A DNA stretch of 64,000 nucleotides from Membranipora membranacea (GCA_914767715.1 OU612069.1:9359387-9423386), one strand, 5' to 3'; counted from the stretch's first letter, positions 15,001-30,000 are shown. The notes: a model not told the origin generated them from the letters alone. Translations and numbers: made by a program.

Positions 15001-18000
15001 CAGTTACTTCACAGACACATAAGACCACGATGAAGAGATGATGAGCCAACTCAGCTTCACAAGAAGAAGAAGAATGAAATTAGAACAGCTGTGAATGGAC
15101 TTGATTGAATCAATTTGTTGTAGCTCTCAGGTAAATAAATGTTATTTAGTATTTATATTTGGTACACTACTATTCTACTACTCAGTTGTGAGTGAAAAAT
15201 GAGTAGACTAACTAAGAAGTCTAGCTAGTAACTGTTAGTTACTATCACTACTAGTAGCTTTCTGTAGTTTGCCAATGGTACCAGTCCAATGTACATGTGC
15301 AGTGTAATATCGAGCAAGGAGAAGGACTCCTAAGAGTTGTAAGAGGGGGGAAAGGCTCATACAAGTCCAAGGAGTTTACTCCTTACTCCTCGCTTTGTTG
15401 TTTGTTGGTGGTGGCATGTTTAGGTGGGCAACTCTCGTGCAACTAATTGCCTAGAACTGTTATTGCTAATCTACTATGGCTACATGTAGGCCTACATACT
15501 TTACATTGTAAGGAAATGCCCCCTCTCTTTACTACAACTACACTACAGCCTATGTAGGCTGGGTCTTGTATTTGTATAAAGTGTGTGCATAGGCTTTGCC
15601 TCGGCGCAACTGACGGATCATTATTGCTTTATGTCAACCATTCCCAACTGTCTGAGACTGGTGGGGTCACCCTTAAATACAAACAGCAAAACTATATACA
15701 TATCAGTATACACTTTATTTACTGATCAAGCATGCGCATATAAGACCAAGTGGTACATCATCATCTAGCCTAGTAGGCGAGACCTGCTTTTAGCTTCGTT
15801 CGAGAATTGGCCACTAATCAATTGAACTATGCTCACTCTTGTGTGAACTATTTGCGAACAAATTTATCTAAGGAGCGAGGATATTGAGCATTTAAGTTGT
15901 AATGATCTTTTGGTTTACAAAGCACAGCTCATGCTAATTGAAATATTCCCTCGTCTATAATGTAATAAAGAATATACCAACCCCGATCACCAGAGGAAGG
16001 AAACCAGTGCAGACCTTGCCTTTTGCCAATGGTATTGAATTCAAATGATTTGTTGGCTGTACAGAGTCTCAACTGCATCACAGTGGTCATTTCATTATAA
16101 TAAGCAGTGATCGGGGAGGGGGGCGGATTGCATATAATATTACATGTGTGGGCTCTTTGAGTTGCAAGCATGTACTTCGCCTTAATTCAAGGTCAACCAC
16201 TGACAACCATTGGTTCTAGTGGTCTGTAGTTGGAGAGTAGAGAAATTGGTTACTGAGAGAAACTAGACCATTGCCAGCTTGCACACAATTGCAAAAGTTT
16301 CCCAAATGTAAATCTTCATCAATAGAATTGTGTATTCAAGTGTTGTAGCGGTACTAGCTCGCTAGAGTATAACGCTGGTTTAATTATTCGTCTTGTTAAT
16401 TTGGGAAAAAAGTAGATAGGCCTAGATACAAGAAATGACTCCTTTTGATTGCAGATTTTTTTGTATTTTAGTCTACATTGTAAAGCAACACAGACCGCAG
16501 AATAGTACTGAGAACAGTACAATGAAGAAGAGAGTGTTTGGGTGGTTTATAGCAGATGTGATACAACTCGTAGTATCAATAGTCGTTCAGCTTACTCAAT
16601 TCAAACAGGTAAGCAGACAATCAAATTTTCAATTTCGGTTGTAAAATTTGACTAAGTTGCAGCAGGGAACTGACCCAGAAAGGCTTGAGATGGCTGGGGT
16701 TATAAGCATCGATATCTCCACTGTTACACTTGCATCGAGCATCGTTAGTAATATAATGATATACATGTCAGGTGATATGTATAGGCTAACTGATGATAAT
16801 TGCGTCGGTGTAATCGTTGAAGTATCATGGCATAAATTTGGTAAAAACTGCTTGAACACTGGCAGGCCTCAGCAAGAATTTTTCATTGAAGCCGGCCAGT
16901 TAGTGTAATTAGGAGTTCGGTGACTATCAGAGTTGTGCTCTTTTTTTCATGGAGGGAACAACTCATTCCATCTCGCAACATTAAGTCACCTCTTCCCTAT
17001 ATTCCACCCTCCTTGCCACAGCTCATTATCTTGAATGATCATTTTAGTTACAAATTTGCTGGCGTTATGTGCTGATCAAACCTATAGATCGAGTGTTTCC
17101 ATTCCAAGACACCAGATATAAAATTTCACAAACTTCTTCACCAACGGCTGGCAAATCTGTTTCCATCATAGGTCTTTAAGTGTTGTGTTATTTGTAATTT
17201 GGCAACATGCTAGAATCAGGCTCTCAATGCAGAGAAAATTGAAGGGTCCAGGGATGAACCTTGTAGCAGCAAAGCCATGTTATAAGACTGCAAATAATTT
17301 GAATGCAAATAATGTACTTAGGACATTGGAATGTATTATATTCATACTTTATCACATCATCAACTAAATATTTGTTGCAGAGAATACAGGAGAAAGACTG
17401 ATTCAGTATGGCATGATAATGGCAGAGTTACGCATCAGAACCTTTGGTGGTTTGAATTCTGTCCTGAGAAATCTTGATGTACCGAGTGAGTGTCTGAGTG
17501 TCAAATAGTTACATTATTATGATTCATGATGGGTCATGATATACTCTTCGCTACCCTGACGCAGTGATCATTTGTATTTGATTGTCCAAATCAAGGATAC
17601 CATCGGTAGCCTAATTGGTAACCATATCTCATACTCATTGAAAGACCCCCCTTCCTCCCTCCCTTCACCTGCTATCTACCTTATCAACCTAATTAGTGGT
17701 TAACTAATTAGTTTGATAAGGTAGATTGCAGGTGAAGGAAGGGGGGGGGATGAATGAAATGATAATGAAATCTGTCTCTTAAAGTATTGTCAATTGTTCG
17801 AATGTGGTTATCATGGGGCATTTAACTTCCCAACATATGTTGGTGTGTGGGTAATTCTAGGTCACAGGCCCTAAATAAAATTAAACAGCATAAAACTTGT
17901 TTCTAATTTATAGTCAACTAAACGTATAGCCTTGGGAGTAAGTATTAGCTAAAGTTTAGTTTAGCTAGTCTTGAGATGACTTAATGTAAGCTAGCATTAA

Positions 18001-21000
18001 ATTTTGGCTAGTGAAGGTTGAAGTCTATAAAAAGAAAAAAAGGGTGGGCGTATGTTTGCTACTCTTGAAGTTAGCTTTTTCAAGCCTGCGCAAAATGAAG
18101 AAAATTTCCTCCTATGAATACTTTACTCCTCTATGGAACTTTTTATGAACATTATATCTGCTTGATTTTGATTACTGTACCTTACATTTTAGAACGTATC
18201 TGAGGCATTGGATTAGCAGGATGTTGGCACCTATTGACATTTGACTACCGCGTCAAACAACTTGAAGGCAGTTAGTGTAGGAAGAACAAGTATTCATCAG
18301 ATAAAGTGGTAAGCTACTCTCACACTACTCTGTAAGCCTACTCATTCTTCACGACTGAGTAGTAGAGTAGTACTCTACTACTCAGTCGTGAAGAATGAGT
18401 AGACTAACTAAGAAGTCTAGCTAGTAACTGTTAGTTATTATCCCCTAGCAGGTATTGCTCACTCACCTGGTGAGCGATCAGATTGTGATTTTGGTTTTTA
18501 AGTGTTGTGTTATTTGTAATTTGTTAAAATGTTAGAATCCGGCTCCAAATGCAATGATCTCAGTGCCCTAACTTCATATCTAGATAGGGTGAAAGAAAGA
18601 GGGCTTACATGGTTTTCATCAGTAATAATACATCTGGTAAAAAAATCCAAAACTAAGAATTGCGAAAAAAATTCATCCTCAGCCATTCATATTTGTTGAG
18701 CCGACCTCAGCTGTTTCAGGGGAAACAATTGGTCCATAGTCAATATGTTATATAATATGTGCCGAAATGTGAGTTGCTGGCAGTCAATGTAACATTGTAT
18801 ATACCCTAAGAGAGTTAAGTATTTGCAGCAGGCAAAATTCACAAATAGCTACATTTAAAGCAAGCTAACATTTGCTCTCATTTCTTCATATAGACTCCCT
18901 ACTCCGCTAGAAGAGTAATTTACTGCAAATCATCTTTAGACAACTATCCTGAATATTATGTAAGATCAAGTTTATCGTCCTATTGTATTTAGAGTGATAT
19001 ATGAATATCTCAAAAAACTCAATATTCACACCCGTACATATATATAATATGTGGTTTTAGATCAGAAGATGATTTGATGGTATTCAGTAGCTAATAAACC
19101 ATGGCTTCCCGCCAGAAATTGCCAGAAGATTAAACCGTGAGTTACTTCAATACCATTGGACCCCACTTTCAATGATGGGATTACTCTAGTGGAGTAATGT
19201 TAGTTCAATAGGAAAAGTTTGCATTTCGAGAAAATGGCCTGAAGTAATAAAATTATGGCTAGCCAACATTTTCTCAACCCCGTCACTTGACATTAACTTC
19301 CAGTGGGTGACCTCACGTTCAAAGTTTTAAGATACTTGGGTTTTAATGAGCTGATTGGATGGTTGTGACAGGGTTGTCACATCCAATTCTTGAGAAAGGC
19401 ACCCAAGTGCCTTCGGAGTTCACCTCTATTACAAAAACTAAGTGCAGACAACCATTGCAGTACTAACAGTCTGCTGAATAACAATAAAAAAAGCATGGCT
19501 GTAAATGCTGTTGGCAAATTCCCACATGATTATAATATAAGTTGTATGTCAATTAAAATATTTTCACCCCTGCATTTCCGGTTGCTCCAATCCTAGTAAA
19601 ATCCAAGTAAAACGATGTTGTCTTGTGTTGATGGCTGGAGGGGGAGCAGCTCCAAATATATGCAAATTAGATTAAAATTTTTCTTGAGGTAGAGAATGTT
19701 TTACTTTTTGTCACCATGCTCAGTAAATAACCTAACAAAGAGTCAAGTAGATGTCGAGCACATAGTGCTTGCTTTCCAATCTAGTCAATGCAATGTCACA
19801 GTGTATGTTATGTCATTATCCCTATCGTTTTATCCAATTTTTCTGCATTTGGATTCGCTTCTGGTGTCACCAGTAAAATGGGAGGAACTTGAAATGTAGG
19901 CATTTATCACAGAACTTGTAATGGCTCTGGATCAAAGAAAGAAGAAATATGTCTTCATCCAACCAACCTAACATTATTGATCGCCAACCACCCAACCAAC
20001 GCTACTCCATATTGAAAAGTTTCCCCACTCCTGATTGCTAAAATGAATTATTCTGAGCCATGATTTTTGCGTCATATTGTGTACTCTGATCTAAACTTCA
20101 ACAGTGCCTCTGTTAGAAGGGAATTAGGGGGGGGGGGGGTTATTGTATGACACCTGAAGCTTTTGAACAAACCATCGGAGTGAGCATTTGCTAATGTTGT
20201 TTCACCTTGGGCCTGACACTGAGCTTATATATATTATATCTGCTTTCGCTTTGCATACTTTTGTCTTTTGTGATAGTATGGTACTTCAAAAAGTGCTGTT
20301 TTGATGTGGCCGCGTGGGCCTACATACATCTCAATTCGGAGTTTAGTGGACAGTCATAGCTTCATCATATTCTATAGACGGCATACAATAGATAGCTGTC
20401 AGGAGGTCATTTCTCACAGATATACTCATATATGGTGTCCCAAACTCCGCACATAATTTTTTTCTACAACAATCTTACCGTTTTTTTTACTTCACATCAT
20501 GAAATTTCTACATACAAGATTATTTTTTACAGTTTTACTATTTGGAGGAGTGAACGTAGAATGGGGACAGTGACTCAGAAGATATACGACAGAGTATCAT
20601 ACTCAGCAGTTTTCTCACACCTTGTCACCCACCACCAATAACTCCAGCTTCAAAGAAGCACACTCTGCTGATGCTCTTTTTGTTACACTTGGAACTGAAG
20701 TTGTGAAGACACCAGGGACAAATACCCCCCCCCCCCCACCCAAGGTATGTATGGGCTTGAATGATCACCAATGCTTATCTATCAATATTTTGGGAGTCAC
20801 CAGCAAAATTATTATGTCAAACAATGTTATCCTCTGATTCATGATTGTTGCTACATCACTTAGACGCGTATTATATATAGTTTTTTTTGGTGATGGGTTG
20901 CGGTAAATATCGAATATATCAAATTGAGGATACTTTAGCCGGCGACACGTTGACACCCTCCCCCTAATTTAGCCACAATCGCTCTGAAAGTATGACACGG

Positions 21001-24000
21001 TGATTGATATACATTTTTCTTCTTTTCAGACTATAATTGAGACTCATGGTGGTATAGAGCGGACACCAGTCATGACACATCAAATATGCACCATAAGCAC
21101 CTCCTCCGATAGTGAACTGTCACAAAATTCACACTCTTATATCTGCGCAGCACTATGTTGTCACTGCACACTGTTGAATCGATAGATCAAAAAGTAGTGC
21201 CACATAAACTTTCCCCATATGATAATTGATAGGGATGGGCACATGCTCTCATTTTATCAAAGTTTCAAGCTGTTCAGTGTTCACATTTGTATTGATATAT
21301 CAATTGACTTTAGGGCATTTCTTGCGCCTAATGGTATTTTATAATCCTGTTGACAATCACAGGAGGCCTTCTAGGGTTGTTGATTGTGAATGCCAATGTT
21401 TTGTGGGTTAACATATGCAAGAATAACATCTAAACTTTTTAGTATTTTCTACTGATTCAATTTTTTTTCTTGGACAGTTTATTGTTCTCACCTCGTCGAT
21501 TATTCATAATTTTTCATTCCAATGCTTTGCATACTATTCAGGTATCAGTGAACTTTAGTTCAATGCAGGTATTCCTACTGTGGATTAACATGTATATCAG
21601 TTATATTTAAGAGTACAATGAGTACGACTTGTTTTTTAAAATAAACAGCTTTCAATTCATTTCCAAAACATGATCAAAAGGTTCATCACTCGACAAATAG
21701 GCTGAGCACTAGGTTCATGTTGATGCACTGATCTTACATCTTGTCATATATCATTACATGATACATTTGGTTGTCGGTTGTCACTGAACTGTGTGGGTGA
21801 GTCCGGTTGAGGTTGGTGAGAGGGTCGGTCTACCTCTGTATGTCCGAAACAAGAAGTGTCATTTGTATAGCGCACACATACATATTGGGGTTTGATCACA
21901 GCAATGAACTGCCTCTTCATTGATCACAGAATGGTTTCTCAGGCATTGTGTTTAGCAATGGCAGGCAAATTTACAAGTCGGTTTATCCCTGTGTTAAGCT
22001 TCTTATGGCTCATAGAGGGTTGCAGTTAGGTGGGAATCGGTGCTGCTAGTACACATTTTTTGGTTAGTGAGGTCCAAGACTACTATCCTGGTTAGTAGTT
22101 AGTACAAGGCAGTTTAATAATTTTTAGAAATTAGTACAAAGCAGCTTACCAATTGATAGAGGATTATAGTACGATGGCACTGCTTGCATAAACTTTGCTA
22201 ATATTGAACCCTCCTTGCTATAATCATCACCATGGTAGTATCATTGCTCGTAAAGAGTTAGTTATTTTTTTATTTCTCATCTAAACAAAATTCCCTGACC
22301 AGTGGTACAAATTAGGATTCTGTAAGACCGGTGTGAGAGTATTTGTGTTCAGATATATACGAAATAAGTCTAGTTGTACACTTTTTTGTGTGTTTCAACA
22401 CCTCATCAATCATTTCAGTTATTGCTGGGTGGTTAAAAGTTATATAGATAGATCAGGAATCTTGTTTAGAAGAAGTTTGTTTAAACTTTCCTTCTACACC
22501 CTCTAGATTTTAAGATATATCAATTTTTACAACCCCTTATCATTTTTAGGAATTTCAACAAGAATAGCTAACCAGAGGGATTATATAGATGACACACTAA
22601 GGGTTAATCTACGCTCCTTGGGATTTTTTAGCGTGGATGGCTTTCGTTAGCTGTTTGTTGGATGAAGATGTTCTGGGCATGGAGCGCAAGCTCTGAATTT
22701 TATGGTGTGGGTAGAGAGAAGCAAGGGTAAATCAAACCAAGGAGTAACAGCTTCCCCTGTTACTTCTTGATCAAACAGACCTATAGTTCAATGACACAAT
22801 AGAACTCGTTTGTACGGAATGTCTGATGGTCACTGTAAATTCTAAATATATGAATGCAGGTGATAATATTAAGCTGATAGCTTTGAAAGATTATCTGCTA
22901 CAAGACTGTCCAGGCAATTATTTATCGCTCTAAATCTTAACTGATGTAATGGCCCTACAAGCCCCTAATCTGGCAACCCAGCCGCCTGTCTAAGCTACCG
23001 GTCTCATATATAACAGAATAAATATCAGTGTGGGTATTCCTTTGGCAGGATTTTGTTGAAATGATTGGAACAAGGAGTTAAAGTACTCCTTGATTGGAAC
23101 TCCAGACTCTAGCTGCATTGTGGAAATCCTGTCGTAATGGTCGAAACTTCTAGGAAATGTATTTGGTAGACCACATGGAACTGATGCATCGATGTTGTTT
23201 TGCCCGATACTAGCAATATCACTCAATTACATGCAATTGATTTGAAATTAAATGCTAAAAAAATTAAACCTTTTTAGTTGAAAATTGTATTAATCTGGAG
23301 TAGGTTGGTGAAATCAGTCTTGATATTCATTGATAAACCTTTAGGTTGAAAGAACTTTCAACATACCAAACTTTTCAATGCATGCATTCAATGGCTACAA
23401 TGTACAGTTCAATCTGCCTGATCACTTTCAATGGGATTAGCTTATTGAATTGAACAAGATTCTCAGTGTCTATTTGCCAATTGTTTACCTTTTACTTGAC
23501 ATCAACATCTTAGCCAAGCAGCTGAATTCAAGCATAATTGGATGTATTGTTGTTATCCAAGTTGTTTACCCATGAAGTCATAATCAAGATATGCCAGTCA
23601 GAATGTTAATTTTGTTGACATTGGCATTCATAGGCAACCTGCACAGAACTTAAAAGGTACCAGTAGATTTAAAAATGGTTAACCCTTTGGGTAAACACAC
23701 AGATTATCGTAATGAGCTAGCAGCAGATTATCAAGAGCTGAGCCAGATACAACCACTGTATGTTGTATCGGGCTCAGCTCTTGTAGTTGACCAAGTAGCA
23801 GAGGAAAATCAATGAAACACCGGATAATAAGGGCACAAGAGATTTTTTTGCAAAGCAATCTCATTTTTGGCATAGTTACTCTGTACTATGATGAGCTTGG
23901 AAGCAGAGTTTGGTGAAATAACTTGATGAAAATATACAAATGGAATTTGGTCAACCATCTAGCATTTTTCATAAAAGGTTAAAACTTCCCGCCCCCTCAC

Positions 24001-27000
24001 TCTTCTGTCAAAGAATGATCATGATTGTACTTTCACCAAAACAACCATCATTGTAAACATGTACATTCGCTAAATTAAAAACTCACCGCATTCATTATCA
24101 GCGGCAAAAGACAGGAAGTTAGGTCAGCTTACGATGACATCCTGTCTCTCTAATTCCACAAGTGTGTCATGATGACTTGTTACAAGTGCAATGGAATGTG
24201 TGTGTAGGATTAACTACCAGCGACAATTATTTCGATAATTAAAAGTTTTGACAAGGAATATTGAGGTAATTAAGTCATTATGCCTGTTAAAGGCTAACCT
24301 CCCTGCTTGTGGCACACAAGCTGACAGCTTAAAATGTATTACTGTAAACGTTGTTGTCTTGTCACTAGCCTAACATTTAAATACTATCTGTACTAGTGCC
24401 AACACCTGCTAGGGAACTACCATCCAAGAGTGAGAGAGAAAAATGCCACAATTGCTTCCTGTACACCATATAACTGAGATGGCTGGGAATGATCAAGTTT
24501 AACATCAAGAGCTCCTTTGTAGACAGGTAATGAATGTATACCAGGTTTACAATAGATTTACCTTTGCCTCATTTTACCCACATACCATAGCATTCAGAGC
24601 TAAATCCTTGCTCAGAGCCATTCAATCTCAAAAATCCCAAGGAGCGTAGATTAAGACTATGCCAATAAGCAGTATTAATACTGCATGCTTTGACACCAAG
24701 TATGTTTTCTAGCCAGGGGCGTATATTCTAATAAAATTCACTCACTGACTTTTTAGGGATGAGCATAATGATCGGGCTCAGCCCGATTCACACGCCGTAG
24801 GCGTGGCGGGATGGGTGTGGGAGGGGCGCTTAAGCGCCCTCCCACCACGGAAATTTTTGCACATCGGTAGCAAAATAGTGCAAGCAGAGAGGTATTTCAA
24901 TAGCTCACTGAGCTGTTGGGTACTTCCAGAAAACAACTCAATAGCAGTAGAAGATTACGGTAAAAATGCTCCAGTTATAAAGCACCCATTTGAAAAAAAA
25001 CTGACCCCGAAGGGATTCGAACCCACAACAATCTTATTAACAGTGATTATTAGGCAGACGCTCTACACACTGAGCTAATATGAGTGCTAATATACACCAC
25101 TGTTTCTAGCATCAGTCAGCATATTTTCGGTAGTTCTGTGGAGAATATGGCCTCATTCGCATATCACTTTTCTCCACTTAGGCATGTAGGGCGATTAATA
25201 CAAAGTAGATCCTCGCTCAACTGGTGAGCGATGTTGTACTTTTTTATTAGTAGCAAAGTTTTGTGATCATTCTGCTAGCATAATTTAGCTGATGTATTCT
25301 ATTTATGCAGTTGCTGCCTACATTCTCAGATTGCACAAGATATAGCTTAGGGTAGGCCTACAGTACAACACAGAAGAGTTGAACATAGGTATTTTGTGGG
25401 CTCATCATACTCAATACTAAGAGTTGTGCTTACAAATATTGCGAGGAGGACAATTCGAATGGAATGCTTTCATTGTAGCAGCTAACTTCCCTGGTCATCT
25501 AAATACAACCTCATTGAATACAATGTCAATCCAATTATATAATATTGACTAGAACTGGGCTAGAACTGTAAAGGATTATACTATAACAATACCATAGCAA
25601 TAATGAATGTAGTTTATTTGGCAGGCAGGGTTAATTATACAATAATGTTGCTGGTTGGATAATGATATATGGGGCATGAAACTCAGTGTATGTCCTGAAA
25701 ATCTGAGGTCTTTAGCTCAATAATTGCTTATTATGCCAGCTACAAAAGAAGCTTTCTCTAAAGCATCACAAATCAGTAAAATAATGTGCAGGCACATTTT
25801 CTTTTTAGCAGCAGCATGGCTTCGAATGGTCTGACACCACAAATTTTTATATCATTGGATTGCTCATCTTCTGAGGAACACAGTGGTTACTTTCTTTAGT
25901 AAACAAGGAAAATATCTATTAACATATCGAAAGCTTTATGGAAAACAGTTAAAAAATGATATAAATTGCTGCCCTGCTGCCGGCTTATGTATGCAATTAT
26001 TCCACTTTCATGGGGGGCAAAGAAATACACAGTTTGTGAATGTGTCCTGAAAATCTGAGGTCTGTAGCTCAATATTTTCTTATGCCAGCTACAAAAGAAG
26101 CTTTTTCTAAAGCATCACAAATCAGTAAAACAATGTGTAGCCAAATTATCTTTTGAGCAGCAGCATAACCTCTAAAGGTCTGACAGCACAAATTTTTATA
26201 TCATTGGATTCCTCATCTCCCGAGGAACATAGAGTTAATTTTTTTAGTAAAAAAGGAAAACATCTTCCAACATTTCGAGAGCTTTAGTGAAAACAGTTTG
26301 AAAATGATAAAATTGCTGCCCTGCTGCCGGCATATGTATGCAACTACTCCATTTTCATGGCGGGCATTTTTTGAGTATGATCTGAAAATCTGAGGTCTGT
26401 AGCTCGACAACTTATTTTGTTTGCAACAAAAAAGGCTTCCTCTTTACAATCATTATGATTTATAGCCATTTTGAGAGTATAAAAAATTTGGCACCAATTC
26501 CAACCCAGAGCTCTGCGTTGACGAAATAGAGAATTATCCACTGAGCTACACAGACATGTTGTATCAAAATAAGAGTGTCTGCCTTAAATTTAGTGGAGCA
26601 TGAATTCTGTATTACAATAATTACATTACATTACTGATGATGAATTCACACACAATCAGCATATTATTTGTGCACAGCTAAATCATCGCAAATCAATAAA
26701 ATAGTGTAGAAGCACATTTTCTTTTGAGCAGCAGCATGGCTTCAAATGGTCTGACACCACAAATTTTTATATCATTGGATTGCCTATCTTCTGAGGAACA
26801 TAGTGGTTATTTTCTTTAGTAAACAAGGAAAATATCTACCAACATATCGAAAGCTTTACGGAAAACGGTTAAAAAATGATATAAATTGCTGCCCTGCTGC
26901 CGGCTTATGTATGCAATTATTCCACTTTCATGGGGGGCAAAGAAATACACAGTTTGTGAGTGTGTCCTGAAAATTTGAGGTCTGTAGCTTGATAACTTTT

Positions 27001-30000
27001 TATGCCAGCCACAAAAGAAGTTTTTCGCTATATAATTTATATGAATTTTGGCCTTTTCGAGATGTGGAGATAACTCGGGTTCACAAAATTACCTTATATG
27101 CCCTGAGTACAACAACCCAAACAGGGAAAACTCAAGAGAAAACTTGGATTCTGTCCTCAACGAGGAGGCAACTTCTGGTAACATCGAGAGAATTTGTCAT
27201 TCACAGCTAAAGCAGGTGAATAGAATGCTATGAGTAGATTTAAATTTATTTAATATACACTTCATTCATGATCAATGTACCAATGTACAACATAAAGATC
27301 ATGTTTACAATAAGTGAAAAATTAAAAAATAATGTGGTCAGTCAATGGGTAAAGAGGAAAAAATTGAATATCAGTTGATCTGAGCTTTGAAAGCCTGCAT
27401 TAATCATGGATACAAAGTTTCTGTTACATACTTTACCATTACATTTGAGATCTAAAGATGTTCAGTTCATTCAAAACCTTACTATTCGACCATATATTAT
27501 CGACTTGACCAACATCATTGATGGTATTATTCCTTTCTGTTTCTTTTATTTAATTTTAAAATTATTTTTTTCTGGCACTGAGTGCAAAACATTTCGAATG
27601 AGATGACTTTGGTTGTCAATAAATGTATAAATATATGTATATATATACGTTTATTGACAACCAGTCCAAAAACCATTATATTTATTCATATCATGTTCAA
27701 TATATATATATATATATATATATATGTATAAATATATTGAACATGATATGAATAAAGATAATGGTTATTTTTGTAGTAAGACTCGTCAATATACCTCTAT
27801 CTGAACTCTTCTTTTTCCTCTCTTCTCTACTTTAATATTTTAGTTATATTATATTACATTTTATTCTTATTTTTATTTCATTTAGTTTATTGAGGTGGCG
27901 CGGAGTCTCACAGTAACATTTCCAGAAGATGTGAAGTCATATTTAGCTAGGTTTTACCTGGCTAGTCGACAAGTACGCAGTGAGATCGGGAATGCTATTC
28001 CAACTTCCTCTCTCAAAACTATGTGAGCTTTTCTCTTACTCCAGTTAAATTTTTATAAAGAAAACCTTAGTGTATCTAGTTAAAAATTGAACAAGTTCTC
28101 AATTTAATTTTTTCTTATTTTCAGATGAGGTTTTGTTGTCAAACCAATGAACTCACTCATTGGTCAAACAATTACCTATTTTTTGAAGCTATCCGCCATC
28201 TCAGTAAACAGGATTTAATCAGTCTAATTGAATAAACTGACAATGAAAATAGGATAGTCCGGCACATAAACTGCTGTTTGTTGTAAAATATAAATCCTTC
28301 CGACTTTTTTATTGATACTTAAAAATCAAAAGGAAACTCAATCATATCGCCTCAAATATGGTCCATACCCATGTTACCTAAATTAGCCTGCTAACCCTGA
28401 TAATTATAACATTATTCATTATATCAGAGTATCTATATTATATAAATATATATATATATAACTCAGTGCTGTGTTGTAATTACATAAGTATATAGAGCAG
28501 ACTGGCAGACAGAAACCAAACTTTATCATGATTTCTTGATGCAGCTGTGTATACAGTATATTATAGGGATGTTTGATCTTAGATAATTGTTACTTGGCAA
28601 TGAGTTCACCTTCCTCAATTATTATAGGCTGTTAGCATATCAAATTGTTGTTATTTAATGCATCATGAGTCATGTATGCATCTTTTAACCTAGCAAATAA
28701 TGTCAGGAGTGGTAATTGTCCTCTCTCCTGTCATGGGGACATAACTTTTGACTTCGATTCATGATAGGATTTTTTGTTCATGATGCGTACTAGTTTTTAG
28801 CAAGTATATACATACAAGCAACACAACGACATCTGAATATCAGATTTGGAATTTCAAGTTAATGTTGAATGCATATAAATCCTTGTTCATAATTTCGTTT
28901 TTAAATGTGAATAATTATATTTATATGAATGTAATAGTTATGGATAAAAAGTATGAATTTTTTTATCATACTTTATGCAGGCATTTATTCTTTTGTGGAT
29001 TCGATGATGTTGTTTTATTAGCTGTTTATCTTTTTATATTCTCATACTTATGATTAAAATTCTCCACAGGTTATCTTTAGCGGAGGCCCACACACGACAC
29101 TCACTGCGATCTGTGGTGACCCAAGAGGATGCCCTTTCTGCTATACTCCTCTATGAGGAATGTGTGACATCACAGACCCATCACTCTGTGCTGAACGTCA
29201 CACATGAGCCTCACTGGAACCCGTCTACTGTACAATACTATCTAACACAACAGGTAAGGGGGGGAGGTCTCACATGAGCCTCACTGTAACCCGTCTACTG
29301 TACAATACTATCTAACACAACAGGTAAGGGGGGGAGGTCACACATGAGCCTCACTGGAACACATCTACTGTGCAATACTATCTAACACAACAGGTAAGAG
29401 GGGGGAGGTCACACATGAGCCTCACTGGAACCCGTCTACTGTACAATACTATCTAACACAACAGGTAAGGGGGGGAGGTCTCACATGAGCCTCACTGGAA
29501 CCCGTCTACTGTACAATACTATCTAACACAACAGGTAAGAGGGGGAGGTCTCACATGAGCCTCACTGGGACCCGTCTACTGTACAATACTATCTAACGCA
29601 ACAGGTAAGAGGGGGAGGTCTCACATAAGCCTCACTAGAACCCGTCTACTGTACAATACTATCTAACACAACAGGTAAGAGGGGGAGGTCTCACATAAGC
29701 CTCACTAGAACCCGTCTACTGTACAATACTATCTAACACAACAGGTAAGAGGGGAGCAGGTCACACATGAGCCTCACTGGAACCCGTCTACTGTACAATA
29801 CTATATAACACAACAGGTAAGAGGGGGGAGGTCTCACATGAGCCTCACTAGAACCCGTCTACTGTACAATACTATCTAACACAACAGGTAAGAGGGGGAG
29901 GTCACACATGAGCCTCACTGGAACCTGTCTACTGTACAATACTATCTAACACAACAGGTAAGAGGGGAGGTCTCACATGAGCCTCACTGGAACCCGTCTG

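Larger units (their letters stand above)
17486..20609. other. Long intronic stretch between nested-gene exons
   Basis: Contains two foldback elements and two similar segments at 17171-17230 and 18497-18556 (AAGTGTTGTGTTATTTGTAA shared), i.e. a small duplication. An exon linking 17485 to 20610 is needed by phase but was not found. Confidence 0.35.

Noticed and set aside
22990-23226. Minus-strand frame of 78 codons within the 2.05-kb element as transposase part
   Set aside because: No catalytic motif, and it runs through a CAAGGAGT palindrome.
25001-25079. Functional tRNA gene
   Set aside because: A and B boxes are good but the acceptor arms do not pair and the anticodon region is enlarged.
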